The position numbers and the translations under genes are program-made. Shown piece by piece: positions 25,047-33,727 of a DNA stretch of 57,571 nucleotides. The DNA comes from Paenibacillus sp. VTT E-133291 (lineage in GTDB: Bacteria > Bacillota > Bacilli > Paenibacillales > Paenibacillaceae), in the NCBI RefSeq assembly GCF_002264395.1, contig NZ_NFVA01000043.1, positions 1-57,571 of the forward strand, in the 5' to 3' direction. Position 1 is the stretch's first letter. Each line of letters starts with the position of its first letter. Below the pieces are notes generated by a model that worked only from the letters and a program-made list of their open reading frames with translations, made no database searches and was not told the origin of the DNA.

Positions 25047-26333
25047 ATGAAAGCGGAGATTATTGCAGTAGGCACAGAGCTTTTGCTCGGTCAAATCGTA
25101 AATAGTAATGCCCAGTTTTTGTCTATTGAGCTAGCTGCTATTGGGATTGATGTATATTTTCAAACCGTAGTTGGGGATAACAGCAGCCGTCTGCAACAAG
25201 CCATTGAGATCGCTCAAAGCAGAGCGGATGTTATCATATTTACCGGTGGTATCGGTCCTACAGAAGATGATCTAACGAAGGACGCGCTGGCTGCTTCCTT
25301 AGGCCGCACACTTCATATAGATCGCTTGGCAATGGATCATGTACAACGTTTCTTTGATGATCGCAAGATCGTAATGACGGAGAATAATCGTAAACAGGCA
25401 CTTATAATTGAAGGCACCACACCTTTGCCAAATGAGATTGGTCTTGCTGTTGGCATTGCTTTTGAGCATGAAAAGAAATATTATATTGTGCTTCCGGGTC
25501 CGCCTCGAGAGATGAAGCCGATGTTCGTAGATAAAGCTGTACCGTGGCTCCAGCAGCACGCTCTGACGACAGAAATGCCACTTTATTCTAAAATGCTTAA
25601 ATTTGCCGGTATCGGAGAATCACTGCTTGAGGATAAGCTAATTGATCTTATTCACAGCCAGACAGACCCAACCATAGCTCCTTACGCTAAAGAGGGAGAG
25701 GTAACCGTTCGTATTTCGACAAAGGCGCCTTCCGAGCATGAAGCATACAAGAAGCTGGAGATTCTGGAGAAACAGATCAAAGAGATTTTGCCAGAACATT
25801 TATATGCAAATATTGATGTGCCGCTGGAGCAATTGATTGTGGATTGGATGGCGGATGCAGGTCTGACTTTAAGTGCGGCAGAGAGTTGCACTGGAGGCTT
25901 GCTGATGGAGAGTATAACTAACATTCCCGGCAGTGCTTCGATGTTTGCGGGAGGAATCGTCTGTTATTCCAACGACCTGAAGAAAAAACTTCTAAATGTG
26001 CCAAGTGCATATTTGGAGGGGCCAGATGCTCCAGGGGCAGTTAGTCGTGAAGTTGCCGAGGTGTTAGCTGATCAGGTGAGAATGATCGCGGATAGTGATT
26101 TCGGTTTATCTGTAACGGGTGTAGCAGGACCAGGCTATTCTGAACGTAAGCCAGTTGGACTTGTATTTATTGGTTTAGCTGAACGCGGGCGTAAGACAGA
26201 AGTGTATGAGCTTAATCTTAAAGGTACACGTGAAAATATACGACTGCGTACTGTTAAAGCTCTGTTGTATCGTCTATGGCGCAGACTTGAGGAACGGAAG
26301 GTGGAGACACCGCTAGAAGGCTCAGACTTGTAA
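25047..26333 (+). CDS. cinA: CinA-like competence/damage-inducible protein
   Basis: A 428-residue protein with an N-terminal MoaB/Mog-like domain (GTELLLGQIVNSNA near residue 8, FTGGIGPTEDD near 66), which in homologues is an ADP-ribose pyrophosphatase. The C-terminal CinA domain has AESCTGG near residue 278 and VTGVAGPG and is a nicotinamide-mononucleotide deamidase. It thus takes part in pyridine-nucleotide salvage and is linked to competence through its place before recA. GAGGAGGCG precedes ATG 25047. A terminator separates it from recA, so recA can be controlled on its own. Confidence 0.94.
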   Translation: MKAEIIAVGTELLLGQIVNSNAQFLSIELAAIGIDVYFQTVVGDNSSRLQQAIEIAQSRADVIIFTGGIGPTEDDLTKDALAASLGRTLHIDRLAMDHVQRFFDDRKIVMTENNRKQALIIEGTTPLPNEIGLAVGIAFEHEKKYYIVLPGPPREMKPMFVDKAVPWLQQHALTTEMPLYSKMLKFAGIGESLLEDKLIDLIHSQTDPTIAPYAKEGEVTVRISTKAPSEHEAYKKLEILEKQIKEILPEHLYANIDVPLEQLIVDWMADAGLTLSAAESCTGGLLMESITNIPGSASMFAGGIVCYSNDLKKKLLNVPSAYLEGPDAPGAVSREVAEVLADQVRMIADSDFGLSVTGVAGPGYSERKPVGLVFIGLAERGRKTEVYELNLKGTRENIRLRTVKALLYRLWRRLEERKVETPLEGSDL

Positions 26334-26370
26334 TGGGAGATTAGCCCAGTTATAATTGAGACATACGGAA

Positions 26371-26409
26371 GAACCGTGGCACTGAGATTTCTTTGCTGCG
26401 GTTTTTTGT
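26371..26409 (+). terminator. terminator of cinA
   Basis: GAACCGTGGCA pairs with TGCTGCGGTT (imperfect), followed by six T. Confidence 0.7.
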
Positions 26410-26549
26410 ATATCTGCGGAGATTTTGATCGCTGTTTTGGTTTTGATCATAAGTCGTTGATGTCCGGTGAAGTAGAGAAATCAGTTAACTTCTATGTCCG
26501 GAGGGAGGCTTACAATAAAAGGGATAATTAACGCTTGAGACAAAAAAAA

Positions 26550-26563
26550 CGAATGTATGTTCG
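26550..26563 (+). promoter_or_regulatory. LexA (SOS) operator of recA
   Basis: CGAATGTATGTTCG matches the Bacillota SOS box CGAAC-N4-GTTCG with one mismatch, ten bases upstream of the recA -35 box. Confidence 0.8.
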
Positions 26564-26572
26564 AAAAAAAGC

Positions 26573-26601
26573 TTGGCAAGACCTCAAAAACACGTTATTA
26601 T
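26573..26601 (+). promoter_or_regulatory. sigma-A promoter of recA
   Basis: TTGGCA at 26573-26578 and TATTAT at 26596-26601 are 17 bases apart. LexA bound just upstream would repress it until DNA damage. Confidence 0.7.
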
Positions 26602-26632
26602 ATTATTATAAACAGTGAAGGAAGTGGTCTGA

Positions 26633-27700
26633 TTGTCAGATCGTCGTGCAGCGCTTGATATGGCGCTTCGTCAAATAGAAAAACAATTTGGTAAAGGTTC
26701 GATCATGAAACTGGGAGAATCCACTCATATGCAAGTGGAAGTTGTACCTAGCGGATCTTTGGCACTTGATATTGCGTTAGGTATAGGCGGACTTCCAAAG
26801 GGACGTATCATTGAAATATACGGACCTGAATCCTCCGGTAAAACAACTGTTGCTCTTCATGCTATTGCAGAAGTGCAAAAACAAGGAGGACAAGCTGCAT
26901 TTATCGATGCTGAGCATGCGCTCGATCCGAAGTATGCACGTAACTTGGGCGTAAACATTGATGAATTGTTGTTATCTCAGCCAGATACGGGTGAACAGGC
27001 ACTTGAGATTGCTGAAGCACTTGTACGAAGTGGTGCAGTAGACATTATTGTCGTTGACTCCGTAGCTGCATTGGTTCCTAAAGCGGAAATCGAAGGTGAT
27101 ATGGGTGACTCTCACGTCGGTCTACAGGCTCGTTTGATGTCTCAAGCGCTTCGGAAGCTATCTGGTGCCATTAGTAAATCGAATACAATTGCTATCTTTA
27201 TTAACCAGCTTCGTGAGAAAATTGGTGTTATGTTCGGTAATCCTGAGACAACCCCGGGTGGTCGGGCGTTGAAATTCTACTCTTCCGTACGGTTGGATGT
27301 TCGTCGCGTCGAAAGTATTAAGATGGGTAACGACGTTGTAGGTAACCGCACCAAGATCAAGATTGTGAAGAATAAGGTAGCACCTCCATTTAAACAAGCT
27401 GATGTTGATATCATGTATGGTGAAGGGATTTCCAGAGAAGGAAGTCTTGTAGACATCGGTACTGAAATGGACATCGTGAATAAGAGTGGTGCATGGTATT
27501 CCTATGAGGGTGAGCGTCTCGGCCAAGGACGTGAGAATGCCAAACAGTTCTTGAAAGAACATCAAGATATTGCACTCATCATTGAGAATAAGATCCGTGA
27601 AGCAAGTAATCTGTCCACTATTGTTGCTGCACCAAATGAAGCGGAAATCATTGCAGAGCAAGAGGAAGAAGAGAAGCTACTTCTCGAAATCGAACAATAG
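26633..27700 (+). CDS. recA: RecA recombinase
   Basis: DNA-dependent ATPase that pairs homologous strands and triggers LexA self-cleavage. The 355-residue protein has Walker A GPESSGKTT near residues 64-72, Walker B DIIVVDSVAAL, the L1/L2 loops (GDMGDSHVG, GNPETTPGGRALKF) and an acidic C terminus. TTG 26633 follows GTGAAGGAAGTGG and gives the usual N terminus MSDRRAALDMALRQIEK. An SOS box and promoter lie upstream, recX downstream. Confidence 0.98.
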   Translation: MSDRRAALDMALRQIEKQFGKGSIMKLGESTHMQVEVVPSGSLALDIALGIGGLPKGRIIEIYGPESSGKTTVALHAIAEVQKQGGQAAFIDAEHALDPKYARNLGVNIDELLLSQPDTGEQALEIAEALVRSGAVDIIVVDSVAALVPKAEIEGDMGDSHVGLQARLMSQALRKLSGAISKSNTIAIFINQLREKIGVMFGNPETTPGGRALKFYSSVRLDVRRVESIKMGNDVVGNRTKIKIVKNKVAPPFKQADVDIMYGEGISREGSLVDIGTEMDIVNKSGAWYSYEGERLGQGRENAKQFLKEHQDIALIIENKIREASNLSTIVAAPNEAEIIAEQEEEEKLLLEIEQ

Positions 27701-27717
27701 AATTTATTAAGGAATAG

Positions 27718-27755
27718 GACGCCCTGTGATTCATTGTTGCAGGGTGTCTTTTCTT
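27718..27755 (+). terminator. terminator of recA
   Basis: GACGCCCTG at 27718-27726 pairs with CAGGGTGTC at 27740-27748 (one G-T pair), followed by a T-rich tract. Partial readthrough could serve recX. Confidence 0.75.
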
Positions 27756-27783
27756 AACAGTATAAAAAATATATATTTGGGGT

Positions 27784-27832
27784 CCCCCAAAGTACCTGAG
27801 TATGCATCGAATTTAAGCGACACTTTGTGGGG
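27784..27832 (+). promoter_or_regulatory. structured element in the recX leader
   Basis: CCCCCAAAGT at 27784 pairs with ACTTTGTGGGG ending at 27832 around a 28-base loop, just before recX. It has no T run directly attached, so it is not an obvious terminator. Role unknown. Confidence 0.4.
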
Positions 27833-27863
27833 ATATTTTATTGCTATGAGGTGACAAGTAACT

Positions 27864-28595
27864 ATGGTAATACAGCTGGATATGGATTTTGAATCGGATG
27901 AGCAGGACGTACAGGTCCTATCTGATTTTCCTGATGGAGAACTTTTAGAAATTACTAAGGTAGAACGTCAGAAGAAATCGGACCACCGCTATATCATACA
28001 TTTCGGAGCCTATAACATGACTGTACACGAAGACGTCATGATTAAATATCGGATGATTACTGGAAATTCTTTTATGAAAGCCGATTTGGAGGAAATTGTT
28101 GTTGCTGATGAGCGACAGCGAGCTTATGTAGAAGGACTTCGTTATCTAGAACGGAAGCCACGAACCGCTATGGAAATGACTCGCCGTTTACGGCAGAAGG
28201 AAATAGGGGAGACTATTATTGCGGAAGTGGTGCAACGGCTGCAGCAAGAAAGATTTCTTGATGACCCCTTGTATGCAAAGCAATGGGCGGAGCAACGCAT
28301 TACGAACCAGCGAAAGGGGAAAATGTGGATTCGCCAAGAGCTACGTGAGAAAGGAATCGACAAAACCTTGATTTCGGAAGCACTAGAGAATGTCAGTCCT
28401 GAACAAGAACTAGAGAGTGCACTTCAGATTGGCCGTAAGAAATGGAATCTTATTCGTGGTGAAGCCACAGATAAGCGCAGAAAGACTGGAGCCTTCTTAA
28501 TGCGGCGTGGATTCTCGGGTGATATGGTGCGACAAGTGATTAATACTTTACTTGAAGAAGACAATTATGAGGGTGAAGATGAGGAATTTTACTAG
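27864..28595 (+). CDS. recX: RecX regulatory protein
   Basis: RecA-modulating protein made of three-helix RecX repeats. The 243-residue product shows the family segments ALRYLERKPRTAMEM-like (GLRYLERKPRTAMEM), ERFLDDPLYAKQWAEQR and the third repeat KTGAFLMRRGFSGDMVRQVI. The first 90 residues form the long N-terminal extension usual in Bacillota. GAGGTG precedes ATG 27864. It follows recA with a terminator and a hairpin between, suggesting lower expression than recA. Confidence 0.93.
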   Translation: MVIQLDMDFESDEQDVQVLSDFPDGELLEITKVERQKKSDHRYIIHFGAYNMTVHEDVMIKYRMITGNSFMKADLEEIVVADERQRAYVEGLRYLERKPRTAMEMTRRLRQKEIGETIIAEVVQRLQQERFLDDPLYAKQWAEQRITNQRKGKMWIRQELREKGIDKTLISEALENVSPEQELESALQIGRKKWNLIRGEATDKRRKTGAFLMRRGFSGDMVRQVINTLLEEDNYEGEDEEFY

Positions 28596-28609
28596 ACTCA
28601 CTGATTCTC

Positions 28610-28666
28610 TTGACATTAATGCGCATATCGACTCTCTTGACAATGTCTTTTTATAAATAATAAAAT
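28610..28666 (+). promoter_or_regulatory. candidate promoter region of rny with two -35 boxes
   Basis: TTGACA occurs at 28610-28615 and again at 28637-28642. TAAAAT at 28661-28666 is 18 bases after the second. The start would lie near 28673, about 240 bases before rny. Confidence 0.55.
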
Positions 28667-28672
28667 ATAACA

Positions 28673-28911
28673 TGAATCGGCATAAAGTAAGAATCCTTTT
28701 TCCTTCCCAAAAAGGGGACTTTTTAAAACGGTTCGCGTACAACTCATATGAAATGTAATCGCCGGATAAGGCGGGCAGTGTGCATGTGCAGCATGTGCAG
28801 TATGGCAATCGGTTATTTACCGGTTTTTTGTATGGTGATGAACGGATAGTTTAACAACTGCACAATTCCCAGGGATATACCTTGGAGAGGAACCAACGAG
28901 GAGGTGAACAG
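28673..28911 (+). other. rny leader with an internal terminator-like hairpin
   Basis: The leader contains ATCGGT at 28808-28813 pairing with ACCGGT at 28819-28824 followed by six T, about 80 bases before the rny start. Upstream are direct repeats of GCATGTGCAG (28781 and 28791 area). If the terminator works on this transcript, it is an attenuator; otherwise it ends recX. I recognise no riboswitch class. Confidence 0.45.
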
Positions 28912-30453
28912 ATGCAAGCATGGATCTGGGTCATTATCGTTCTCGTTGTAGCTGCATTATTCTTTGGGTTCGGTTATTTTATTCGTAAATCCCTTGCAGA
29001 AGCTAAAATTCAAAGCGCAGAAAGAGAAGCCGTAGTCATCGTGGAGAACGCGAAGAAAGACGCAGAGGCGCTGAAGAAAGAAACAGTATTGGAAGCTAAG
29101 GATGAAGTCCATAGAATCCGTACTGAAGCTGAGAAAGAAACTCGTGAACGTCGGAATGAAATCCAACGGCAAGAGAGACGTTTGCTGCAAAAGGAAGAAT
29201 CTCTGGATAAAAAAATGGAATCGCTTGAAAGAAAAGAAGAACAAGTAGCTAACAAAGAGAAACGAATTGATGAAACCCAACAGCAAATTGATGTTATTTA
29301 CAAAAACCAAGTCACTGAATTGGAGAGAATTTCCAATTTAAGCATCGAAGATGCAAGAAGTATTATTCTTAGCAATGTTGAGCAAGAAGTTCGCCATGAA
29401 ACGGCTCAAATGATCAAAGAGATTGAACAGCAGGCGAAAGAGGAAGCGGATAAGAAATCCCGCGAAATCATTACACTCGCTATCCAACGCTGTGCAGCTG
29501 ATCACGTAGCGGAGACAACAGTTTCAGTTGTTACCCTGCCGAACGAAGAGATGAAAGGTCGGATTATCGGTCGTGAAGGCCGTAATATTCGTGCACTTGA
29601 AACTCTCACAGGTATCGACCTCATTATTGATGATACGCCGGAAGCAGTTATTTTGTCGGGATTTGATCCAATCCGCCGTGAAGTGGCCCGTACGGCACTT
29701 GAGAAGCTTGTGGCAGATGGACGTATCCATCCCGCTCGAATTGAAGAGATGGTGGAGAAATCCCGCAAAGAAGTGGACGAACGAATTCGCGAGTATGGTG
29801 AACAAGCTACTTTCGAAGTGGGTGTTCACGGATTACATCCAGATTTGATCAAGATTCTGGGTCGTCTGAAATTCCGTACAAGCTATGGTCAAAATGTATT
29901 GAAGCACTCCATGGAGGTTGCTTATTTAACTGGACTGATGGCCGGTGAGCTTGGGGAAGACATCGTGCTTGCAAAACGTGCAGGATTACTCCATGATATC
30001 GGCAAAGCGCTGGATCATGAAGTAGAAGGATCGCATGTTGAGATCGGCGTTGAACTAGCGAAGAAATATAAGGAACATCCGGTTGTTATCAACAGTATCG
30101 CGTCTCATCATGGAGATTGCGAAGCTACTTCGGTTATTGCTATGTTGGTTGGTGCAGCTGATGCATTGTCAGCAGCAAGACCTGGCGCTCGCCGTGAAAC
30201 ACTGGAAACGTATATTAAACGTCTAGAAAAACTGGAAGAAATCTCAGAGTCATTCGAAGGTGTTGAGAAATCATTTGCTATTCAGGCGGGCCGTGAGGTA
30301 CGCGTGATGGTACAGCCAGAGAAGATTGACGATGCAGAGGCATTCCGTCTTGCTCGCGATATTACGAAGATGATTGAAAGTGAACTGGATTATCCAGGAC
30401 ATATCAAAGTTACCGTTATTCGTGAGACACGGGCTGTTGAATACGCTAAATAG
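28912..30453 (+). CDS. rny: ribonuclease Y
   Basis: Membrane-bound endoribonuclease that starts bulk mRNA decay. The 513-residue protein has an N-terminal membrane anchor (about 4-23), a long charged coiled coil (about 28-200), a KH domain with GRIIGREGRN, and an HD domain with HDIGKALDHE near residue 360 plus HH and SHHGD. GAGGAGGTG precedes ATG 28912; a start ten codons upstream would contain that site. It lies before ymdB, as in B. subtilis, where the two are linked in biofilm and RNA control. Confidence 0.97.
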   Translation: MQAWIWVIIVLVVAALFFGFGYFIRKSLAEAKIQSAEREAVVIVENAKKDAEALKKETVLEAKDEVHRIRTEAEKETRERRNEIQRQERRLLQKEESLDKKMESLERKEEQVANKEKRIDETQQQIDVIYKNQVTELERISNLSIEDARSIILSNVEQEVRHETAQMIKEIEQQAKEEADKKSREIITLAIQRCAADHVAETTVSVVTLPNEEMKGRIIGREGRNIRALETLTGIDLIIDDTPEAVILSGFDPIRREVARTALEKLVADGRIHPARIEEMVEKSRKEVDERIREYGEQATFEVGVHGLHPDLIKILGRLKFRTSYGQNVLKHSMEVAYLTGLMAGELGEDIVLAKRAGLLHDIGKALDHEVEGSHVEIGVELAKKYKEHPVVINSIASHHGDCEATSVIAMLVGAADALSAARPGARRETLETYIKRLEKLEEISESFEGVEKSFAIQAGREVRVMVQPEKIDDAEAFRLARDITKMIESELDYPGHIKVTVIRETRAVEYAK

Positions 30454-30513
30454 GTGGAATATAAGGTTAAGGGATAAGATGTAACTTATACTTTCTTATA
30501 TTTGTTGAGAATT

Positions 30514-30535
30514 GGCCCCTAAGCGGGGCCTTTTT
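30514..30535 (+). terminator. Rho-independent terminator of rny
   Basis: GGCCCC pairs with GGGGCC around TAAGC, followed by five T. Confidence 0.85.
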
Positions 30536-30594
30536 CTTTTGAATATGAGGCCTTATCCATAAGCTATAGCGGTTAAGATTAGGAGGAGAGAATC

Positions 30595-31389
30595 ATTAAA
30601 GTACTATTTATTGGAGATATCGTTGGAAATGTTGGCAGAAAGGCTCTTCGTGAGATGTTGCCCTCACTAAAAAGTAAATATCAGCCACATATCATTATTG
30701 TTAATGGTGAAAATTCAGCTGCTGGAAGAGGGATCACTAAGGCGATTGCGAATGAATTTTTTAACTGGGGCGTTCACGGAATAACGATGGGGAACCACAC
30801 CTGGGACAATAAAGATATTTTTGAGTTCATCGATGATGAAGCTCGGATTATTCGCCCTGCGAATTTTCCACCAGGAACACCGGGAAGAGGTTATACGGTC
30901 GTTAAAGGTAACGGTAAAGAACTGGCCATTGTAAATTTGCAAGGCCGGACATTCTTACCTTCTATCGATTGTCCTTTCCGCGTTGGAGAAGAAATTGTGG
31001 AGGAGCTTCGTAGAGATCATAAATGTATTTTAGTCGATTTCCATGCGGAGGTAACCTCTGAGAAAATCGCCATGGGATATTTTATGGATGGTCGCGCATC
31101 GATTGTTGTGGGGACACATACTCATGTTCAGACAAATGATGATGTGATTTTGCCAGGAGGAACTGCGTATTTGACCGATGCGGGTATGGTTGGTTCAAGC
31201 GAAGGGATTCTGGGTATGGAAAGAGATGCAGTACTTTATAAGTTCACAACTCAGCTTCCAGCGCGATTTGTTGTCGATGAAGGCAAGTGGCAGCTTCACG
31301 GTTTATTTGCAGAATTAGATGAATCAACTGGTGCGGCAACTCGTCTGGAGAAGATACGGCTTCGTGAAGATGAATGGGTTATGAGCTAA
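30595..31389 (+). CDS. ymdB: YmdB metallophosphoesterase, apparent ATT start
   Basis: A calcineurin-like phosphodiesterase; B. subtilis YmdB hydrolyses cyclic AMP-type substrates and controls biofilm gene choice. Read from ATT 30595 the product is 264 residues, the same as B. subtilis YmdB, and the metal ligands fall at their usual numbers: Asp8 in FIGDIVG, Glu39-Asn40 in NGENSA, Asn67 in MGNH, plus His in VDFHAE and THTH. AGGAGG at 30581-30586 is eight bases before ATT. The frame has a stop at 30580 and no ATG, GTG or TTG until ATG 30655, which would remove Asp8 and the first β strand. A sequencing error at this base is the main alternative. Confidence 0.92.
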   Translation: MKVLFIGDIVGNVGRKALREMLPSLKSKYQPHIIIVNGENSAAGRGITKAIANEFFNWGVHGITMGNHTWDNKDIFEFIDDEARIIRPANFPPGTPGRGYTVVKGNGKELAIVNLQGRTFLPSIDCPFRVGEEIVEELRRDHKCILVDFHAEVTSEKIAMGYFMDGRASIVVGTHTHVQTNDDVILPGGTAYLTDAGMVGSSEGILGMERDAVLYKFTTQLPARFVVDEGKWQLHGLFAELDESTGAATRLEKIRLREDEWVMS

Positions 31390-31510
31390 GCGTATTACAG
31401 AGTATTTTGTTAATTCGGGTAATTTCGCCGAGTTAGGGTAAAGTGTGATATTTTTTATATCGTAACAGAGTATCTTGTACACCGTTTTTGGAAGACGTAG
31501 TCCGTAAAAA

Positions 31511-31539
31511 GAAGGAATTATTTCTTCTCTCGCGAATAA
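31511..31539 (+). promoter_or_regulatory. sigma-H-type promoter of spoVS
   Basis: GAAGGAATT at 31511-31519 and CGCGAATAA at 31531-31539 are 11 bases apart, fitting RNAGGAWWW-N11/12-RNNGAATWW with one mismatch. B. subtilis spoVS is a sigma-H gene. Confidence 0.7.
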
Positions 31540-31590
31540 CATCTAAAGTAGTGGAAGAACACCATTATTTTCCCAGGGGAGGTACTTACT

Positions 31591-31851
31591 ATGGATGTAT
31601 TAAAAGTATCAGCTAAATCCAATCCAAATTCCGTCGCCGGCGCATTAGCAGGTGTTCTTCGTGAACGTGGATCGGCCGAATTGCAAGCTATTGGAGCTGG
31701 AGCACTGAATCAAGCAGTCAAAGCAGTTGCCATTGCCCGGGGATTTGTTGCACCAAGCGGAGTTGATTTGATCTGCATTCCTGCTTTCACTGATATAGTG
31801 ATTGATGGAGAAGATCGAACCGCGATTAAACTGATTGTTGAACCCAGATAA
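31591..31851 (+). CDS. spoVS: stage V sporulation protein S
   Basis: An 86-residue DNA/RNA-binding Alba-like protein needed for septation and coat assembly in sporulation. Sequence is typical of this highly conserved family: MDVLKVSAKSNPNSVAGA start, QAIGAGALNQAVKAVAIARG centre, and DIVIDGEDRTAIKLIVEPR end (each quoted in part). AGGGGAGG precedes ATG 31591. A sigma-H-type promoter is visible and a strong terminator follows, so it is a single-gene unit. Confidence 0.97.
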   Translation: MDVLKVSAKSNPNSVAGALAGVLRERGSAELQAIGAGALNQAVKAVAIARGFVAPSGVDLICIPAFTDIVIDGEDRTAIKLIVEPR

Positions 31852-31872
31852 TAGACCTATAGAATGAATGAG

Positions 31873-31900
31873 CCTGTTTACTTTTGTAAACAGGTTTTTT
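31873..31900 (+). terminator. Rho-independent terminator of spoVS
   Basis: CCTGTTTAC pairs perfectly with GTAAACAGG around TTTT, followed by six T. Confidence 0.9.
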
Positions 31901-32000
31901 GCTTTTTATTTATAGTCTGAAGTTTTTTGGCATAGGATTTGAAATAGGGTCTTGGATGATGAATTATACGGCTAGAACTGCGAGAAAGTGAGGTTATAGA

Positions 32001-32966
32001 ATGAGTGTTAATAAGCTTAAGGTAGCGGATTTCCATTGCGATGTGCTAAGCAAAATGCAAGCCTCTCCGGATATTAATTTTGACAATGATACCCGATTAG
32101 ATGTTACTGCAGAGCGGTTAAGATCGGGCGGAGTGGAATTGCAGATTTTTGCAATATATCTTTCGACAAGTAGGGGCAGAGCAAGCTTTGAACATGTTCT
32201 AGGGCAAATGGATCTCTTTAGGCAAAAGATAGTGAACACAGATGGGCTTCAGTGGTTACGGTGGAAGGAGCAAGTAGGGAATCGGCTAGTAGGCGCTCCT
32301 CCGCAAGCAATGCTCTCTCTGGAGAGCGTAGACGGCTTAGAAGGGAACTTGTTTTATGCCCAGCTCTGTTTCGAACTTGGAGTACGGTTTCTTGGTGTAA
32401 CTTGGAATTATGCGAACTGGGCAGCAGATGGTGTGCTAGAGAAACGAAATGGTGGATTCACGGAAAAAGGGAGAAAGCTGATAGAATGGTGCAACGAAAG
32501 TGGAATGCTGCTGGATGTGTCGCATTTGTCGCAAGCGGGGTTCTGGGAGTTGGCTGATTTAAGTAATCGTCCGTTTATTGCCTCCCATTCGAATGCTGCA
32601 GCTATATGTGGGCATGTTAGAAATTTAAATGATGAACAGATTAAAGCTTTGATTGCAATGGATGGAAGAATAGGCCTGACCTTTTATCCGTGGTTTGTAC
32701 GTGATGATGGGAAGGCTTGCATGGATGATTTGTTAAAGCACATTGAACATGTAAGTAGTCTCGGCGGAGAGAAGCATATGATGTTTGGCTCGGATTTTGA
32801 CGGCATTGATACTTGGGTGGAGAAGTTGGAGCATCCGGGAAAATACCCTGATCTTATAGAACAGCTGCTTCGTTATTATCCAGAGGATACTGTGAAAGGT
32901 TGGATGTATGAGAATGCGACCTCTTTTTTAAGCGAAAACTTGCCCTCTCAGGTGTCTAAACCATGA
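32001..32966 (+). CDS. M19 family membrane/renal-type dipeptidase
   Basis: A 321-residue zinc dipeptidase, TIM-barrel amidohydrolase fold. Metal-site residues are visible as DFHCD at about 10-14, Glu in SLESVDG near 105, His in DVSHLS, His in IASHSN, and Asp in FGSDFDGID near 270. There is no signal peptide, so it is cytoplasmic. AGTGAGG precedes ATG 32001. The substrate is likely an L,D- or D-containing dipeptide; the exact one is unknown. It is a single gene between the spoVS terminator and its own. Confidence 0.9.
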   Translation: MSVNKLKVADFHCDVLSKMQASPDINFDNDTRLDVTAERLRSGGVELQIFAIYLSTSRGRASFEHVLGQMDLFRQKIVNTDGLQWLRWKEQVGNRLVGAPPQAMLSLESVDGLEGNLFYAQLCFELGVRFLGVTWNYANWAADGVLEKRNGGFTEKGRKLIEWCNESGMLLDVSHLSQAGFWELADLSNRPFIASHSNAAAICGHVRNLNDEQIKALIAMDGRIGLTFYPWFVRDDGKACMDDLLKHIEHVSSLGGEKHMMFGSDFDGIDTWVEKLEHPGKYPDLIEQLLRYYPEDTVKGWMYENATSFLSENLPSQVSKP

Positions 32967-32993
32967 CAATCTTGTGCAAAAAACATAAAATGT

Positions 32994-33034
32994 CGAAAAA
33001 AGGGGCTTCGTTATGATGCAGCCCTTTTTATTTT
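32994..33034 (+). terminator. Rho-independent terminator of the dipeptidase gene
   Basis: AAAAGGGGCT pairs with AGCCCTTTTT around a loop of about 13 bases, ending in T-rich sequence. Confidence 0.75.
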
Positions 33035-33104
33035 TGGGTAAGAAGATGTATAATGGTTAATGGCTTGTACAGATACTAGAGAAAATACAAGGAGTGACTT
33101 TACA

Positions 33105-33677
33105 ATGAGTAAGACTGTACCCGTAGGTGTGTCGGCTAGACATATTCACCTTACGCAAGAGCACGTGGAGGCTCTGTTTGGCCCAGGATATCAATTAACT
33201 GAGTTCAAACCACTTTCACAACCAGGACAATTTGCAGCAAATGAACAAGTAGCAGTTATCGGTAGCAAAGGTAAATTTGACAAGGTAAGAATTTTGGGAC
33301 CTGCTCGTCCGGCTTCCCAATTAGAAATTTCCCGTACTGACTCCTTCGCACTTGGCGTGAAAGCTCCAGTTCGCGAATCTGGAAATATTGAAGGAACACC
33401 TGGCATTACGCTTAAAGGACCTGCTGGTGAAGTTGAATTAGAACAAGGTGTTATTATCGCAGCTCGTCACATTCACTTCCACACATCTGAAGCTGAAGCT
33501 TGGGGCATTGCGGATAAGCAATTGCTTAAAGTTCGTCTGGGTGGCGACCGCGGTCTCGTATTGGAGAACGTAATTGCTCGTGTATCTGACAGCTTCAAAC
33601 TTGATATGCATATTGATACTGACGAAGCTAATGCTGCAGGTGCCAACAATGGCGACACTGCTGAAATCGTAGACTAG
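33105..33677 (+). CDS. pduL: PduL-type phosphate propanoyl/acetyltransferase
   Basis: A 190-residue phosphotransacylase that swaps CoA and phosphate on short acyl groups. It has two copies of the zinc-binding His motif, SARHIHL at about 10-16 and AARHIHF near 120, as in PduL. No microcompartment targeting extension or shell genes are present, so it is likely a general acetate/propionate enzyme. AAGGAGTG precedes ATG 33105; an in-frame start 15 codons earlier lacks a site. A TATAAT at 33049 may be its -10 box. Confidence 0.93.
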   Translation: MSKTVPVGVSARHIHLTQEHVEALFGPGYQLTEFKPLSQPGQFAANEQVAVIGSKGKFDKVRILGPARPASQLEISRTDSFALGVKAPVRESGNIEGTPGITLKGPAGEVELEQGVIIAARHIHFHTSEAEAWGIADKQLLKVRLGGDRGLVLENVIARVSDSFKLDMHIDTDEANAAGANNGDTAEIVD

Positions 33678-33695
33678 TCTTCATACGAATGATAA

Positions 33696-33727
33696 GAAGC
33701 GGGGGAGAAATCCTTCGCTTTTTTTTG
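33696..33727 (+). terminator. terminator of pduL
   Basis: GAAGCG with GGA pairs with TCC and CGCTT, with a small internal loop, then eight T. Confidence 0.7.
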
